Part shown: positions 8,403 through 17,246 of the stretch, piece after piece
Position numbering within the stretch: the stretch's first letter is position 1
Layout: each line of letters opens with the position of its first letter
Source: Methylophaga sp. OBS1
Lineage (GTDB): Bacteria; Pseudomonadota; Gammaproteobacteria; Nitrosococcales; Methylophagaceae
DNA: 64,000 nucleotides
Reading direction: 5' to 3'
Assembly (NCBI RefSeq): GCF_026319365.1
Contig: NZ_JAPDMS010000001.1
Coordinates: 29,305-93,304, forward strand
The notes under the pieces: generated by a model
Databases searched by the model: none
What the model was told of the DNA's origin: nothing
What the model saw: only the letters and a program-made list of their open reading frames with translations
Made by a program: the position numbers and the translations under genes

Positions 8403-9434
8403 ATGAAAACGAGTGACTTCCGATTTGACCTGCCAGAAGAACTGATAGCCCAATACCCCTCAGAACAGCGCAGCGCCAGCCGTTTGCTGGCCTTGAATGG
8501 GTCTGACGGAACGCTGCAGGATCTGCAATTTACTGATTTACTGCGTTTGCTGAACCCCGATGACTTGCTGGTATTCAACAATACCCGCGTGATGCCAGCT
8601 CGCCTGTTAGGCCAAAAAGACAGTGGCGGCAAAGTCGAGGTGCTGGTGGAGCGCGTGCTGGACAACGAACGGGTGCTGGCCCATGTGCGCAGCAGTAAAT
8701 CGCCAACTACCGGCCGTAAACTACTGCTGGAGGGGCAACTGGAGGTCGAAGTCCTCGGTAGACATGATGCGCTGTTTGAACTTCGCTTTATCGACAGCCA
8801 GTCGGTTGTTGAGACGCTTGAGGCGATTGGCCGGTTACCTCTGCCCCCTTATATTGAGCGCGAAGTCGATAGAGCGGATCTGGAGCGCTATCAGACAGTT
8901 TATGCTCAGAACACCGGCGCAGTTGCCGCACCCACAGCCGGTCTGCATTTTGATGAAGCGATGCTGGAACGACTCAAGCAGGCCGGTATTGAGACTGCGG
9001 CTTTGACCCTGCATGTTGGCGCCGGCACTTTCCAGCCGGTGCGGGTTGAAGATATTCGCTCGCATCAGATGCACAGCGAAGTGATCGAGGTCAGCGAGCA
9101 GGTCTGCAACCAGGTCAAAGCAACCCGAGCCCGTGGCGGCCGCGTGATTGCCGTCGGCACCACCAGCGTACGTGCGCTGGAGAGTGCCTCTCAGAATGGA
9201 GAAATCGCGCCTTTTGAAGGTGAAACAGACATTTTTATTTACCCTGGTTATGAGTTCAGCAGCGTCGACGCCATGGTGACCAATTTCCACCTATCCGAGT
9301 CGACGCTGCTCATGCTGGTATCTGCCTTCGCGGGTCGTGAGCACATTCTTAATGCCTACCAGCATGCGATCGAAAAGCGTTACCGTTTCTTCAGCTATGG
9401 TGATGCCATGTTTATTACAAGGAACAAAGGATGA
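8403..9434 (+). CDS. queA: S-adenosylmethionine:tRNA ribosyltransferase-isomerase
   Basis: A 343-residue enzyme that transfers the ribose of SAM to preQ1 at the tRNA wobble base to form epoxyqueuosine. I chose the ATG at 8403 because the protein then begins [19 protein letters not shown], the usual QueA N-terminus; an upstream in-frame extension to 8355 lacks similarity. Family motifs present are [13 protein letters not shown], the AAPTAGLHF block, [12 protein letters not shown] and [17 protein letters not shown]. The stop overlaps the trmJ start as ATGA, so the two tRNA-modification genes are coupled. Confidence 0.95.
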   Translation: MKTSDFRFDLPEELIAQYPSEQRSASRLLALNGSDGTLQDLQFTDLLRLLNPDDLLVFNNTRVMPARLLGQKDSGGKVEVLVERVLDNERVLAHVRSSKSPTTGRKLLLEGQLEVEVLGRHDALFELRFIDSQSVVETLEAIGRLPLPPYIEREVDRADLERYQTVYAQNTGAVAAPTAGLHFDEAMLERLKQAGIETAALTLHVGAGTFQPVRVEDIRSHQMHSEVIEVSEQVCNQVKATRARGGRVIAVGTTSVRALESASQNGEIAPFEGETDIFIYPGYEFSSVDAMVTNFHLSESTLLMLVSAFAGREHILNAYQHAIEKRYRFFSYGDAMFITRNKG

Positions 9435-10168
9435 CCTCACTGGACAATATTCGCTTTGTGCTGGTTGGCACAACGCACCCGGGCAATATCGGTGCTGCCG
9501 CGCGGGCGATGAAAACCATGGGGATCAGCAATCTGCATCTGGTCTCACCCAAGATTTATCCCAGTGCAGAAGCGACTGCACGGGCTTCCGGCGCTGATGA
9601 TGTACTGCACAAAGCCGTGGTGCATGACAGCCTGGAATCGGCTTTATCCGGTTGCCACTATGCCTTTGCTTTGAGTGCACGTCTGCGCCACCTGCATGTG
9701 CCGGTGATGAACCCACGCCAGGCGGTGGAGCAACTGGAGAAGTTTGATGATGATACCCAGGTTGCTATCGTGTTTGGCCGTGAACATTCGGGCCTGTCCA
9801 ATGATGAACTGGATCGTTGCCAGTATCTGGTTAATATCCCGGCTAACCCCGATTACAGTTCGCTGAATCTGGCTGCGGCGGTCCAGGTTGTGGCCTATGA
9901 ATTAAGAATGAGTTTTAAACCTGTGATTGATTTCGGCAGAATAGGAGAAGAGCGGGAAGCCATTACTGCCGACGATTTGTCTCATTTATACGCTCATTTC
10001 GAGCGTTCTCTGTCGACTATCGGCTTTCTGGACCCGGACAATCCGCGTTATCTGATGCGTCGTATCCGCCGATTATTTAATCGTGCCGATCTGGATCGTA
10101 ACGAACTGCATATCATGCATGGGATTTTGCGCGCCGCTGAGACTAAAGCGAGGAAAATAGATGAGTGA
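9431..10168 (+). CDS. trmJ: tRNA (cytidine/uridine-2'-O-)-methyltransferase TrmJ
   Basis: A 245-residue SPOUT-class RNA methyltransferase that modifies position 32 of tRNA anticodon loops. The N-terminal [23 protein letters not shown] and the knot motifs [14 protein letters not shown] and [22 protein letters not shown] are diagnostic. It overlaps queA by 4 bases upstream and cysE by 8 bases downstream (ATGAGTGA). The trmJ-cysE-iscR order recurs in several gammaproteobacteria and links tRNA modification with sulfur metabolism. Confidence 0.94.
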   Translation: MTSLDNIRFVLVGTTHPGNIGAAARAMKTMGISNLHLVSPKIYPSAEATARASGADDVLHKAVVHDSLESALSGCHYAFALSARLRHLHVPVMNPRQAVEQLEKFDDDTQVAIVFGREHSGLSNDELDRCQYLVNIPANPDYSSLNLAAAVQVVAYELRMSFKPVIDFGRIGEEREAITADDLSHLYAHFERSLSTIGFLDPDNPRYLMRRIRRLFNRADLDRNELHIMHGILRAAETKARKIDE

Positions 10169-10958
10169 AGAAATTAGCCGCTGGCAACGTATCAAGGAAG
10201 ACATCAACTGCGTTTTTGAACGTGATCCGGCTGCGCGTAACGTATTTGAGATTGTCACTACTTATCCAGGTGTCCATGCGGTGCAATTGCATCGTATCAA
10301 CCATTTCCTGTGGCGCAAAAACTGGAAATGGCTGGCCAAATTTATTTCCACTATCGCCCGCTGGATTACCGGTATCGAGATCCACCCCGGTGCCAAAATC
10401 GGTCGTCGTTTTTTCATCGACCATGGTATGGGCGTGGTGATTGGCGAAACGGCCGAAATTGGTGATGACTGCACGCTTTACCATGGTGTGACCCTGGGCG
10501 GGACCTCCTGGAAAGAGGGCAAGCGTCACCCGACATTGGGTAACGATGTGGTCGTCGGTGCCGGAGCGAAGGTGCTGGGGCCAATTAAACTGCATGATGG
10601 AGCACGTATTGGTTCCAACGCGGTGGTCGTCAAAGATGTGGCGGAGGGCGAGACGGTGGTCGGCGTGCCGGGCCGGATTGTCAGAGCTAAATCTCAGATG
10701 ACAGAAGATGAGAGACAACAGCAAAAACTGGCTCAGTCTGTCGGCTTTGATGCTTATGGCACCTCCAGCAAAAGTCAGGACCCGGTCGCGACCGCGATTC
10801 ATGGTCTGATTGAACATATACAGGCCATGGATAAGCGTGTCGAATCACTACGTGAAACCATCCATCGCCTGGGCGGCGAATTGCCGGAAGACGTCGATAT
10901 GCCTGAGCTGGACAACTGCGATATCTCCAAAGAGAATGACGATTCAAAAGTTGACTAA
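10161..10958 (+). CDS. cysE: Serine O-acetyltransferase
   Basis: A 265-residue enzyme that makes O-acetylserine from serine and acetyl-CoA, the first step of cysteine synthesis. The left-handed beta-helix hexapeptide repeats start near [24 protein letters not shown] and include [12 protein letters not shown] and [10 protein letters not shown]. The N-terminal helical part is shorter than in E. coli CysE, as in the NifP/EpsC type. The last 85-90 residues are an acidic, partly helical extension ([21 protein letters not shown]) beyond the normal catalytic end. It lies directly upstream of the cysteine desulfurase locus, and its stop codon sits inside the IscR operator. Confidence 0.93.
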   Translation: MSEEISRWQRIKEDINCVFERDPAARNVFEIVTTYPGVHAVQLHRINHFLWRKNWKWLAKFISTIARWITGIEIHPGAKIGRRFFIDHGMGVVIGETAEIGDDCTLYHGVTLGGTSWKEGKRHPTLGNDVVVGAGAKVLGPIKLHDGARIGSNAVVVKDVAEGETVVGVPGRIVRAKSQMTEDERQQQKLAQSVGFDAYGTSSKSQDPVATAIHGLIEHIQAMDKRVESLRETIHRLGGELPEDVDMPELDNCDISKENDDSKVD

Positions 10959-10978
10959 AACAGTCAGGCATGTACACT
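10947..10978 (+). promoter_or_regulatory. iscR promoter with IscR type 1 operator
   Basis: The 25 bases from 10947 to 10971 fit the E. coli type 1 IscR consensus (ATASYYGACTRWWWYAGTCRRSTAT) almost throughout. The core is GTTGACTAAAACAGTCAGG, with GACT and AGTC half-sites at the right spacing. Within it TTGACT (10951-10956) serves as a -35 box, and TACACT (10973-10978) after a 16-base spacer as -10. The operator also covers the cysE stop codon at 10956-10958. This predicts that [2Fe-2S]-IscR represses its own operon. Confidence 0.72.
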
Positions 10979-11008
10979 TAATAGATTGATTTTTATCTGG
11001 ATTGAAAC

Positions 11009-11455
11009 ATGCGTTTGACCACCAAAGGGCGCTATGCAGTCACTGCCATGCTGGACCTTAGCCTCAACTATGGCGTGGGTGCGATTACCCTGGCAGATAT
11101 TTCCGAGCGTCAGGGCATTTCTCTGTCCTACCTTGAGCAATTATTCGCGCGGCTGCGAAAACAGGGCCTGGTCAGCAGTTCGCGTGGGCCGGGCGGTGGT
11201 TACCGTCTCAGCCGGGCGGCGGATAACATTACCGTGCTTGATGTCATTTCAGCGGTCGATGAAAAAGTCGATACTACCCAATGTGAAGGTCGTCAGAATT
11301 GCCACGGTGAAGAACAGTGTCTGAGCCATGAGCTGTGGCAAAGTCTGAGTGACCAGATTCGGGTCTACCTCGACGGTATCACCTTGGCCCAGGTTGTCAG
11401 TAACTACGAAAAGAAACGCAGCGGCGAAAAAGTCATTCAATTCGACGTCGTCTAA
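11009..11455 (+). CDS. iscR: Rrf2-family iron-sulfur sensing repressor IscR
   Basis: A 148-residue Rrf2 protein with an N-terminal winged HTH ([41 protein letters not shown]). Cys92, Cys98, Cys104 and His107 match the E. coli [2Fe-2S] ligand positions exactly. It should repress the operon when iron-sulfur supply is adequate. It is followed by iscS after 13 bases and preceded by a type 1 operator overlapping cysE. Confidence 0.95.
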   Translation: MRLTTKGRYAVTAMLDLSLNYGVGAITLADISERQGISLSYLEQLFARLRKQGLVSSSRGPGGGYRLSRAADNITVLDVISAVDEKVDTTQCEGRQNCHGEEQCLSHELWQSLSDQIRVYLDGITLAQVVSNYEKKRSGEKVIQFDVV

Positions 11456-11468
11456 GCAGGTCTCAACG

Positions 11469-12611
11469 ATGTCATTTACCTATCTCGACAATAATGCCGG
11501 GGCAGGGCTGGCGCCGGGCGTGCTCGATGCTATGCTGCCTTATCTGCAGCAACAGCAGGGCAACCCGTCCAGCAGTCACCGCTTTGGCCGTTATGCCCAG
11601 GCCGCCATTGATAAAGCCCGCCAGCAGGTTGCAAGCCTGGTTAACGCCCAACCCTCGCAGGTGATTTTCACCAGTGGAGGTACTGAAGCCAACAATCAGG
11701 CCATTGCCGGTGTGGCAGAGCGCTTTGACAATGGCAAAATTCTGGTCAGCGCCATTGAGCATCCTGCCATGCTGGAACCCGCTCGTCGGCTGCAACGTCA
11801 TGGCTTTGAACTGGAACTGATTCCGGTCGATGAACAGGGCCGTGTCAACCCGACCACACTGGCCGGGATGATTGATGAAGACACCCGTCTGGTCTCTGTC
11901 ATGTGGGCCAATAATGAAACCGGCATGATTCAGGATATACCCGCCCTAGCAGCCGTCTGTCATGACAGGGGCGTGCCATTACTGACCGATGCGGTTCAGG
12001 CTGCGGGTAAACTGCCGGTTGATATGAAAGCTGCCGGCGTCGATCTGCTGACGCTGTCGGCGCATAAATTTGGTGGACCTAAAGGCATCGGTGCGTTAAT
12101 CGTCTCGGCTGAACTCGACTGGCCCGGCTACATTTTAGGCGGTGGTCAGGAAGAGGATAAACGCAGTGGCACTGAGAATGTAGCTGCCATTGTCGGTTTC
12201 GGTGCTGCTGCCGATTATGTGCAAGCACAGCTTTCTCATTACCAGCAGCATTGCATTGAGTTGCGGGAACTGCTTGAGAAACACTTGAAACAAATCCCGG
12301 GCGTCACCATTTTTGCCAGTGAAGCCGAAAGGCTGCCTAATACCTGCTTTTTTGCACTGCAGGGCTTTGATTCAGATACGATGCTGATGGCCCTGGATAA
12401 GCAGGGATTTGCTGTCTCCAGTGGCTCTGCTTGTGGTACAGGCAGACAAACACCAAGTCATGTGCTGACCGCGATGGGCATACCGGATCCAATTGCACTG
12501 GGTGCAGTTCGGGTGAGTGTTTCGACAGAAAATACTGTCGAAGAAATAGAACAACTGGCCAAAGTGCTGGAAAAAGAAGCAAATCGCTTCAGTCATTTAT
12601 TAAACAGGTGA
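11469..12611 (+). CDS. iscS: Cysteine desulfurase (NifS/IscS class)
   Basis: A 380-residue PLP enzyme that takes sulfur from cysteine as an enzyme persulfide. The ATG at 11469 gives the normal N-terminus MSFTYLDNNAGAGLAPGVLDAM. The PLP lysine is Lys200 in SAHKFGGPKG. The catalytic cysteine is Cys322 in SSGSACGTGRQTPSHV, within a long mobile loop as in group I desulfurases. It sits between iscR and iscA. The gene is more divergent from E. coli IscS than iscR is (DNNAG instead of DNTAT), so NifS-like is also a fair name. No IscU gene accompanies it. Confidence 0.88.
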   Translation: MSFTYLDNNAGAGLAPGVLDAMLPYLQQQQGNPSSSHRFGRYAQAAIDKARQQVASLVNAQPSQVIFTSGGTEANNQAIAGVAERFDNGKILVSAIEHPAMLEPARRLQRHGFELELIPVDEQGRVNPTTLAGMIDEDTRLVSVMWANNETGMIQDIPALAAVCHDRGVPLLTDAVQAAGKLPVDMKAAGVDLLTLSAHKFGGPKGIGALIVSAELDWPGYILGGGQEEDKRSGTENVAAIVGFGAAADYVQAQLSHYQQHCIELRELLEKHLKQIPGVTIFASEAERLPNTCFFALQGFDSDTMLMALDKQGFAVSSGSACGTGRQTPSHVLTAMGIPDPIALGAVRVSVSTENTVEEIEQLAKVLEKEANRFSHLLNR

Positions 12612-12614
12612 ATT

Positions 12615-12941
12615 ATGATTACCTTAACTGAGTCAGCCATTAAACGAGTCCGCGATATGATGAGCAAACGTGAAGGCGGCGTCGGCCTGCGGGTCGGTGT
12701 GGTCAAAAGCGGTTGTTCGGGCTACAGCTATGCCTTGGATTATGCTGATGAAGTCGCCAGCGATGATGTTGTCATTGAACAGGGCGATGTCAAAGTTGTG
12801 GTCAATGAAGACGCTATGCCCATGCTGGAAGGCATGGAGCTGGACTTTGTCCGCGAAGGGCTTAATCAAAGCTTTAAATTCATCAACCCCAATGTCACTT
12901 CCGAATGCGGTTGCGGTGAGAGCTTCAGCGTGACCAAATAA
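12615..12941 (+). CDS. iscA: A-type iron-sulfur carrier (IscA/HesB family)
   Basis: A 108-residue A-type carrier with the three conserved cysteines Cys34 (SGCSGYSY), Cys98 and Cys100 (CGCGESF). These proteins bind iron or a [4Fe-4S] cluster and deliver it to targets. It is the last gene of the short isc locus; iscU, hscBA and fdx, which normally flank it, are missing here. A perfect hairpin follows the stop. Confidence 0.92.
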   Translation: MITLTESAIKRVRDMMSKREGGVGLRVGVVKSGCSGYSYALDYADEVASDDVVIEQGDVKVVVNEDAMPMLEGMELDFVREGLNQSFKFINPNVTSECGCGESFSVTK

Positions 12942-12943
12942 TT

Positions 12944-12970
12944 GATTGCAGGGCGTTCAGCCCTGCAATC
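12944..12970. terminator. Bidirectional hairpin between iscA and the astE-like gene
   Basis: GATTGCAGGGC (12944-12954) pairs perfectly with GCCCTGCAATC (12960-12970) around the loop GTTCA. There is no long T-run. The minus-strand stop codon of the astE-like gene (12957-12959) lies in the loop. The hairpin lies between two convergent genes and probably ends or protects both transcripts. Confidence 0.65.
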
Positions 12971-13982
12971 GTTCCATCAGGTAACACAAACAGTCCTGTT
13001 TGATGACATGCTCATTGAGCGTCATCATGGATGGCATGGTCGGCCGTTTAAACATCAATTCATCATGATGTATTTCAAAAAAGCGGCTGCTGACATCCTC
13101 ACCATTTTCATCCCTGGCCTCAACAGGTAAGAATCCATTCGCGTTGACCCGCCCCAGCGCCGTGCCGGCAGGGACTTCAAAGAAATTCATTTTCTCCAGA
13201 TCCCGGTCCAGCTGAAGGTCGACTTCACTGTTATCAAAACTAAAATCCACATCTGGCCGCACTTTGACCTGAGCCACGGTATGAAACAGGTCAATATCCT
13301 GAGGATGAACCGGATGATTTGGCAACTCTCTCAGGTTCAGACAACTGTCGATGAAGTCGTAGGCGTGTTTGACACCATAAGTCTGATCAGGCCGTCCACA
13401 TTCCAGTGTTACGGCCGGACACAGCTGGGCAAAAGCCATCGACTGCACGCCTTTAGGGCGGGTGAAGTAAACCACGAAGCGGGCGAACAGAGTCGCCAGT
13501 TGCTGATAGGCAGGCTCCAGTTTATTGATGCAGGCATAGTGTGGGTTGAGACCGGTATTGTTATGGATGTCGATACTTGCAAACAGATTGCGGTTCGCCA
13601 TGGTGTTAACAATAGTCTGAGCCATATCTGTTTCCGGGCAGAGGGAATACTCGGTGCCGGGCCAGATACGGTTGAAGTCAGCCTGGTCATCAAGACGGCG
13701 CAGGCCGTCACGTGCTGCCTCGACATTACCGAAAAAGATAGACAAATTACGCGGCAGCATGCGTGACTGATATTTCTTCAGTAGTTGCTGCACGGCGAGC
13801 AGACCGGTCGTTTCATTGCCATGCAGCATGACCGACAGAAACAGGGTGTTATTTTGCTTACCCTTAAGGTGCAGCAGGGTGGGGCGGCTTAGCACCTTAT
13901 GTAAATCACGGGCACTGCTTTCCAGCAGACCGTCAGGGATAGAGTCGAGTTGCTGCAGTATGTCTTGTTTCAAATCGGCCAT
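12957..13982 (-). CDS. Succinylglutamate desuccinylase / aspartoacylase family zinc hydrolase
   Basis: A 341-residue M14-type zinc carboxypeptidase-like enzyme. The zinc ligands are His54 and Glu57 in MLHGNETTG and His140 in SIDIHNNTG; the later VTLECGRPD carries the probable catalytic glutamate. AstE removes succinate in arginine catabolism, but no other ast genes are here, so the true amide substrate is unclear. It overlaps the upstream GCS2-like gene by 13 bases, forming a two-gene unit that may handle a glutamate- or amine-derived conjugate. Confidence 0.85.
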   Translation of the reverse strand: MADLKQDILQQLDSIPDGLLESSARDLHKVLSRPTLLHLKGKQNNTLFLSVMLHGNETTGLLAVQQLLKKYQSRMLPRNLSIFFGNVEAARDGLRRLDDQADFNRIWPGTEYSLCPETDMAQTIVNTMANRNLFASIDIHNNTGLNPHYACINKLEPAYQQLATLFARFVVYFTRPKGVQSMAFAQLCPAVTLECGRPDQTYGVKHAYDFIDSCLNLRELPNHPVHPQDIDLFHTVAQVKVRPDVDFSFDNSEVDLQLDRDLEKMNFFEVPAGTALGRVNANGFLPVEARDENGEDVSSRFFEIHHDELMFKRPTMPSMMTLNEHVIKQDCLCYLMERLQG

Positions 13983-15397
13983 TGGCTTACCACCTCGCCC
14001 TCTTGCTGATGATGCAGGTAATACCGGCTCATTCTGCTGAAGTCTTTACCATATTTAGCAATAAAAGCCCGTTGCCAGTCACTGCCAGTTTGATGCCGTT
14101 CGACTCTGTCAGCAATGATTTTGAGGTATTTATCACGATCACCGCTTTTGATACCGAGCTTATCCAGTCCTTGTTCCGCCAACGGCAGGCAGGTGTTCAG
14201 AATAAACTGCTTTAAGGGCTGGTGTGAGCCATCAAGGTCTACTATCGCTGTGTCGAGGCCATAACGGGCCGCTTTGTAGAAATTATCCCGGGCATCGGCA
14301 AAGGCGAGCTCAGTGCCGTAAGCAATGATGCGGTCACATAAGGCATGTGTGAGTCCGTAATAAAAGGCGGCATTAGCCAGCATATCTGTGATGGTAGGGC
14401 CCGCTGCCGGTGTGCGGTGTTCGATACGGATATGCGGTTTGGCGCCGATAAAGCCGATTAATGGCCGGTTCCAACGCCAGATAGTGCCGTTATGCAGCCG
14501 CAGGTGTTCAAGCTGGTCACTGGCTTCGCCCAGATCGACAGGTAATAGCACCGGGTAATGTTCGAGATTTTCTTCAAAACATTCGAAGATAGAGTGACGG
14601 GCATAATCACTGCCGAAACTGACCCGTTTCACCGGTCCATGTGCCGCACCGGCGAAACCACCGGCTTCAATGGCCTGTTCAAACAGCGGGATGCGGGTTT
14701 CCTGCCACAGGCTGTGCCCAAACAGGAAAGGAGAGTTGGCACAAACCGCTACCATCGGTGCCGAGGCTATCAGGGAGGCATTATAAAAATGGTGCGCAAT
14801 GTTGACCGGCACCTGGGTATGTAACTGCAGAGAAGTCGCTGCCGATTCCAACATGACATCGTGATGGGTAAGTTTGAGATGCTCCTCACCACTGATATCC
14901 AGCTTTACCGGTTTGCCGCGGGCAGCCAGAATCTGCTCATTAAGAGCACGATATCGGTTCATATCCGACATATTGAAGACATTCAGATCATCCTGCAGCA
15001 GCGTCGGCAGAATACCTGTCATCATTAATTCACTGTCCAGCCGCTGCGCCTGCTGGCTGGCATTGGACCAGGCGTTTTGCAGTTGACGATGCAACTGGCT
15101 CAGGGTATCACCGGTCAGGGGGACCGGCTCGGTATTGAACTCAATATTGAACTTAGCGAGTTCAGCGTTGGCAAGTGGGTCATTGAGCAGTTTGAGAAAG
15201 GCGTCATTGATCGGGGCAGGCCGCATGGTTTTATCAACCAGCCAGGCCTCCAGTTCGATGCCGGCATAGCGGGTTTCGTGGAGCTGCAGAGCATCGCTGA
15301 TTAAATGCTGCAAACGTAAGGTCTCGTCACGGAGATGCTCGCTGAAGCGCTCGAAATCCTTCGCAGTGAAGCTGACGCCGGCAATTTCCTGGCCCAT
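13970..15397 (-). CDS. Glutamate-cysteine ligase family (GCS2-like) protein
   Basis: A 475-residue member of the GCS2/carboxylate-amine ligase fold. The first third holds GIELEAWLVD, FNIEFNTEPVPL and the loop before GDTL, matching the glutamate-binding entrance of these enzymes. RIEHRTPAAGPT near residue 330 is the conserved ATP-side strand. It is longer than YbdK-type ligases. Family logic predicts ATP-dependent joining of a carboxylate, probably glutamate, to an amine or thiol. The coupled hydrolase gene downstream suggests a linked synthesis-hydrolysis pair. The substrate cannot be read from sequence. Confidence 0.8.
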   Translation of the reverse strand: MGQEIAGVSFTAKDFERFSEHLRDETLRLQHLISDALQLHETRYAGIELEAWLVDKTMRPAPINDAFLKLLNDPLANAELAKFNIEFNTEPVPLTGDTLSQLHRQLQNAWSNASQQAQRLDSELMMTGILPTLLQDDLNVFNMSDMNRYRALNEQILAARGKPVKLDISGEEHLKLTHHDVMLESAATSLQLHTQVPVNIAHHFYNASLIASAPMVAVCANSPFLFGHSLWQETRIPLFEQAIEAGGFAGAAHGPVKRVSFGSDYARHSIFECFEENLEHYPVLLPVDLGEASDQLEHLRLHNGTIWRWNRPLIGFIGAKPHIRIEHRTPAAGPTITDMLANAAFYYGLTHALCDRIIAYGTELAFADARDNFYKAARYGLDTAIVDLDGSHQPLKQFILNTCLPLAEQGLDKLGIKSGDRDKYLKIIADRVERHQTGSDWQRAFIAKYGKDFSRMSRYYLHHQQEGEVVSQWPI

Positions 15398-15505
15398 GAG
15401 AGATGCCTTAGATTGCTATCCTGACTCTAGCTTATAGCAGGCTGAAGCGATAAGCCAAGTTTGTAAAAATTGGGGCCGGCTTGTGACTACTGCTATGATC
15501 TGCGG

Positions 15506-16813
15506 ATGGAAAAAACAGCGAATCTCGAGTTTGATGCCGCTCATATCTGGCATCCCTATACCAGCGTGGCCAATCCCCCGCTATTACATGAAGTGCAGTC
15601 TGCCGACGGGGTCAGATTGAGACTCAGCGATGGTCGTCATGTGGTTGATGGTATGTCCTCATGGTGGTCAGCCATTCATGGTTATAATCATCCACGTTTG
15701 AATGAGGCTGCAAAATCGCAACTGGATAAGATGTCGCATGTGATGTTCGGCGGTCTGACTCATGAACCGGCAGTGAATCTCGCCCGTAAACTTATCGACA
15801 TCACCGATGACAGTCTGCAGTACGTGTTTCTGGCTGATTCCGGTTCGGTCTCGGTGGAAGTTGCAATAAAAATGTCCATTCAGCACTGGTTTGCCCAGGG
15901 TCAGCCACGCAAACAGCGTCTGATGTCAGTCCGCAACGGTTACCACGGCGATACTTTCGGTGCGATGTCGGTGTGTGACCCGGTCAATGGCATGCATTCG
16001 ATGTTCGAGCAGGTCCTGCCAAAACATATTTTCGCACCGGCCCCTTCCTGCCAGCGAGATGAGGACTGGGATGACAGCCATATCGCCGAGTTCAGACGCT
16101 TAATCCGCGAACACCATCATGAGCTCGCAGCGGTCATTCTGGAGCCGCTGGTACAGGGTGCCGGTGGTATGAGGATGTATTGCCCCGAATACCTGAGGCA
16201 GGTCCGGACATTGTGCGATGAATACGGCGTGTTGCTGATCTTTGATGAAATCGCGACCGGCTTTGGTCGTACCGGATCGTTGTTTGCCTATGAACAGGCC
16301 GGCATCGTGCCGGATATTCTGTGTCTGGGGAAAGCCTTGACCGGTGGTTATATGACGCTGGCAGCCACGCTGTGTAATCGAAAAGTCGCAGAGGGCATTT
16401 CCGCGGATGGCAGCGGTGTACTGATGCATGGCCCGACCTTCATGGGCAATCCCCTGGCTTGCCGCGTGGCTGCCGAAAGCATTGATGTGCTGATGGAATC
16501 AGACTGGCAGGGTAATGTCTCCCGCATCGAAATGCAGCTTCGGAATGAATTAATGCCCTATCAATCACACCAGATAGTCAATGAGGTCAGAGTCAAAGGC
16601 GCCATCGGTGTTGTGGATTTGAACCGGCCGTTGGATGATTGTATGGACTGGTTACCGGGCTTTATTGTTGACCAGGGCGTCTGGATCCGACCATTCAGAA
16701 CGATGATTTACATCATGCCGCCTTATATCATCGATGCGGCTGATTTAAGTTTACTGACTGGTGCCATCGGCAGGATGCTGGATGAGATAGTCCAGCGCCA
16801 GGCGATTGAGTGA
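15506..16813 (+). CDS. bioA: Adenosylmethionine-8-amino-7-oxononanoate aminotransferase
   Basis: A 435-residue class III PLP aminotransferase that makes 7,8-diaminopelargonate in biotin synthesis with SAM as amino donor. The ATG at 15506 gives the typical start LEFDAAHIWHPYTSV. SSWWSAIHGYNHP, LIFDEIATGFGRTG and the PLP lysine in LCLGKALTGGYMTLA are BioA signatures. It stands apart from the other bio genes, none of which lie in the window. No BirA-type operator could be recognised upstream. Confidence 0.93.
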   Translation: MEKTANLEFDAAHIWHPYTSVANPPLLHEVQSADGVRLRLSDGRHVVDGMSSWWSAIHGYNHPRLNEAAKSQLDKMSHVMFGGLTHEPAVNLARKLIDITDDSLQYVFLADSGSVSVEVAIKMSIQHWFAQGQPRKQRLMSVRNGYHGDTFGAMSVCDPVNGMHSMFEQVLPKHIFAPAPSCQRDEDWDDSHIAEFRRLIREHHHELAAVILEPLVQGAGGMRMYCPEYLRQVRTLCDEYGVLLIFDEIATGFGRTGSLFAYEQAGIVPDILCLGKALTGGYMTLAATLCNRKVAEGISADGSGVLMHGPTFMGNPLACRVAAESIDVLMESDWQGNVSRIEMQLRNELMPYQSHQIVNEVRVKGAIGVVDLNRPLDDCMDWLPGFIVDQGVWIRPFRTMIYIMPPYIIDAADLSLLTGAIGRMLDEIVQRQAIE

Positions 16814-16932
16814 TAGGAAAAATCCTGACCGTAATAGCGGAAAGCGCTGATGTTCGGATTGCTATGGAAAGGTAAACTGCTTCATAGTTATCAGATTGCT
16901 GGTAACTCGACAAACAATACGAGGACTGCATC

Positions 16933-17004
16933 ATGTGGACTAAACCAGAATATTCAGACATGCGTTTCGGCTTCGAAGTCACTATGTACATTTGCAATCG
17001 CTAA
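16933..17004 (+). CDS. pqqA: PqqA, precursor peptide of pyrroloquinoline quinone
   Basis: A 24-codon gene encoding a 23-residue peptide that begins [16 protein letters not shown] and ends TMYICNR. The Glu15-Val-Thr-Met-Tyr19 core is the invariant PqqA motif: Glu15 and Tyr19 are cross-linked by PqqE and become the PQQ skeleton. A GAGGA site lies 7-8 bases upstream of the ATG, and a strong terminator follows 22 bases after the stop, so it is a complete single-gene transcription unit. None of pqqBCDE is adjacent, making this an orphan or extra copy. PQQ would serve methanol dehydrogenase, whose accessory genes lie 5 kb away. Confidence 0.93.
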   Translation: MWTKPEYSDMRFGFEVTMYICNR

Positions 17005-17021
17005 TACAGTGTGATTTCATC

Positions 17022-17060
17022 AAAAAGGCTCTTGGAGGAATTCAAGGGCCTTTTTTGTTT
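17022..17060 (+). terminator. Rho-independent terminator after pqqA
   Basis: GGCTCTTG (17027-17034) pairs with CAAGGGCC (17043-17050), with one mismatch, around an 8-base loop. A run of six T follows (17051-17056), and A's precede the stem. Confidence 0.85.
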
Positions 17061-17173
17061 CAGCCTCTGCAAAAAAGCCCTGACAACAGCCACGGAAAGG
17101 CAGTATTTCTTGACGATTCAGTCTGCCTGAATTCTTAATCGTTTTTACCAATCATATTAATTGAATTAAGTCG

Positions 17174-17203
17174 TTGTACCTATCCATTAGGCTCGACTAC
17201 AAT
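17174..17203 (+). promoter_or_regulatory. Candidate promoter of ahpC
   Basis: TTGTAC (17174-17179) and TACAAT (17198-17203) are spaced by 18 bases and lie 44 bases before the ahpC start codon. An OxyR site would be expected near here, but I see no clear one. Confidence 0.5.
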
Positions 17204-17246
17204 GCCAACTGTCATTTACGACATAACCCAATTAAAGGAGCTAATA

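Noticed and set aside
16817..16828. AGGAAAAATCCT palindrome between bioA and pqqA, like the 15-bp motif at 61012
   Set aside because: The spacing is one base shorter than in the three TAGGA-N5-TCCTA copies, so it does not belong to the same pattern.
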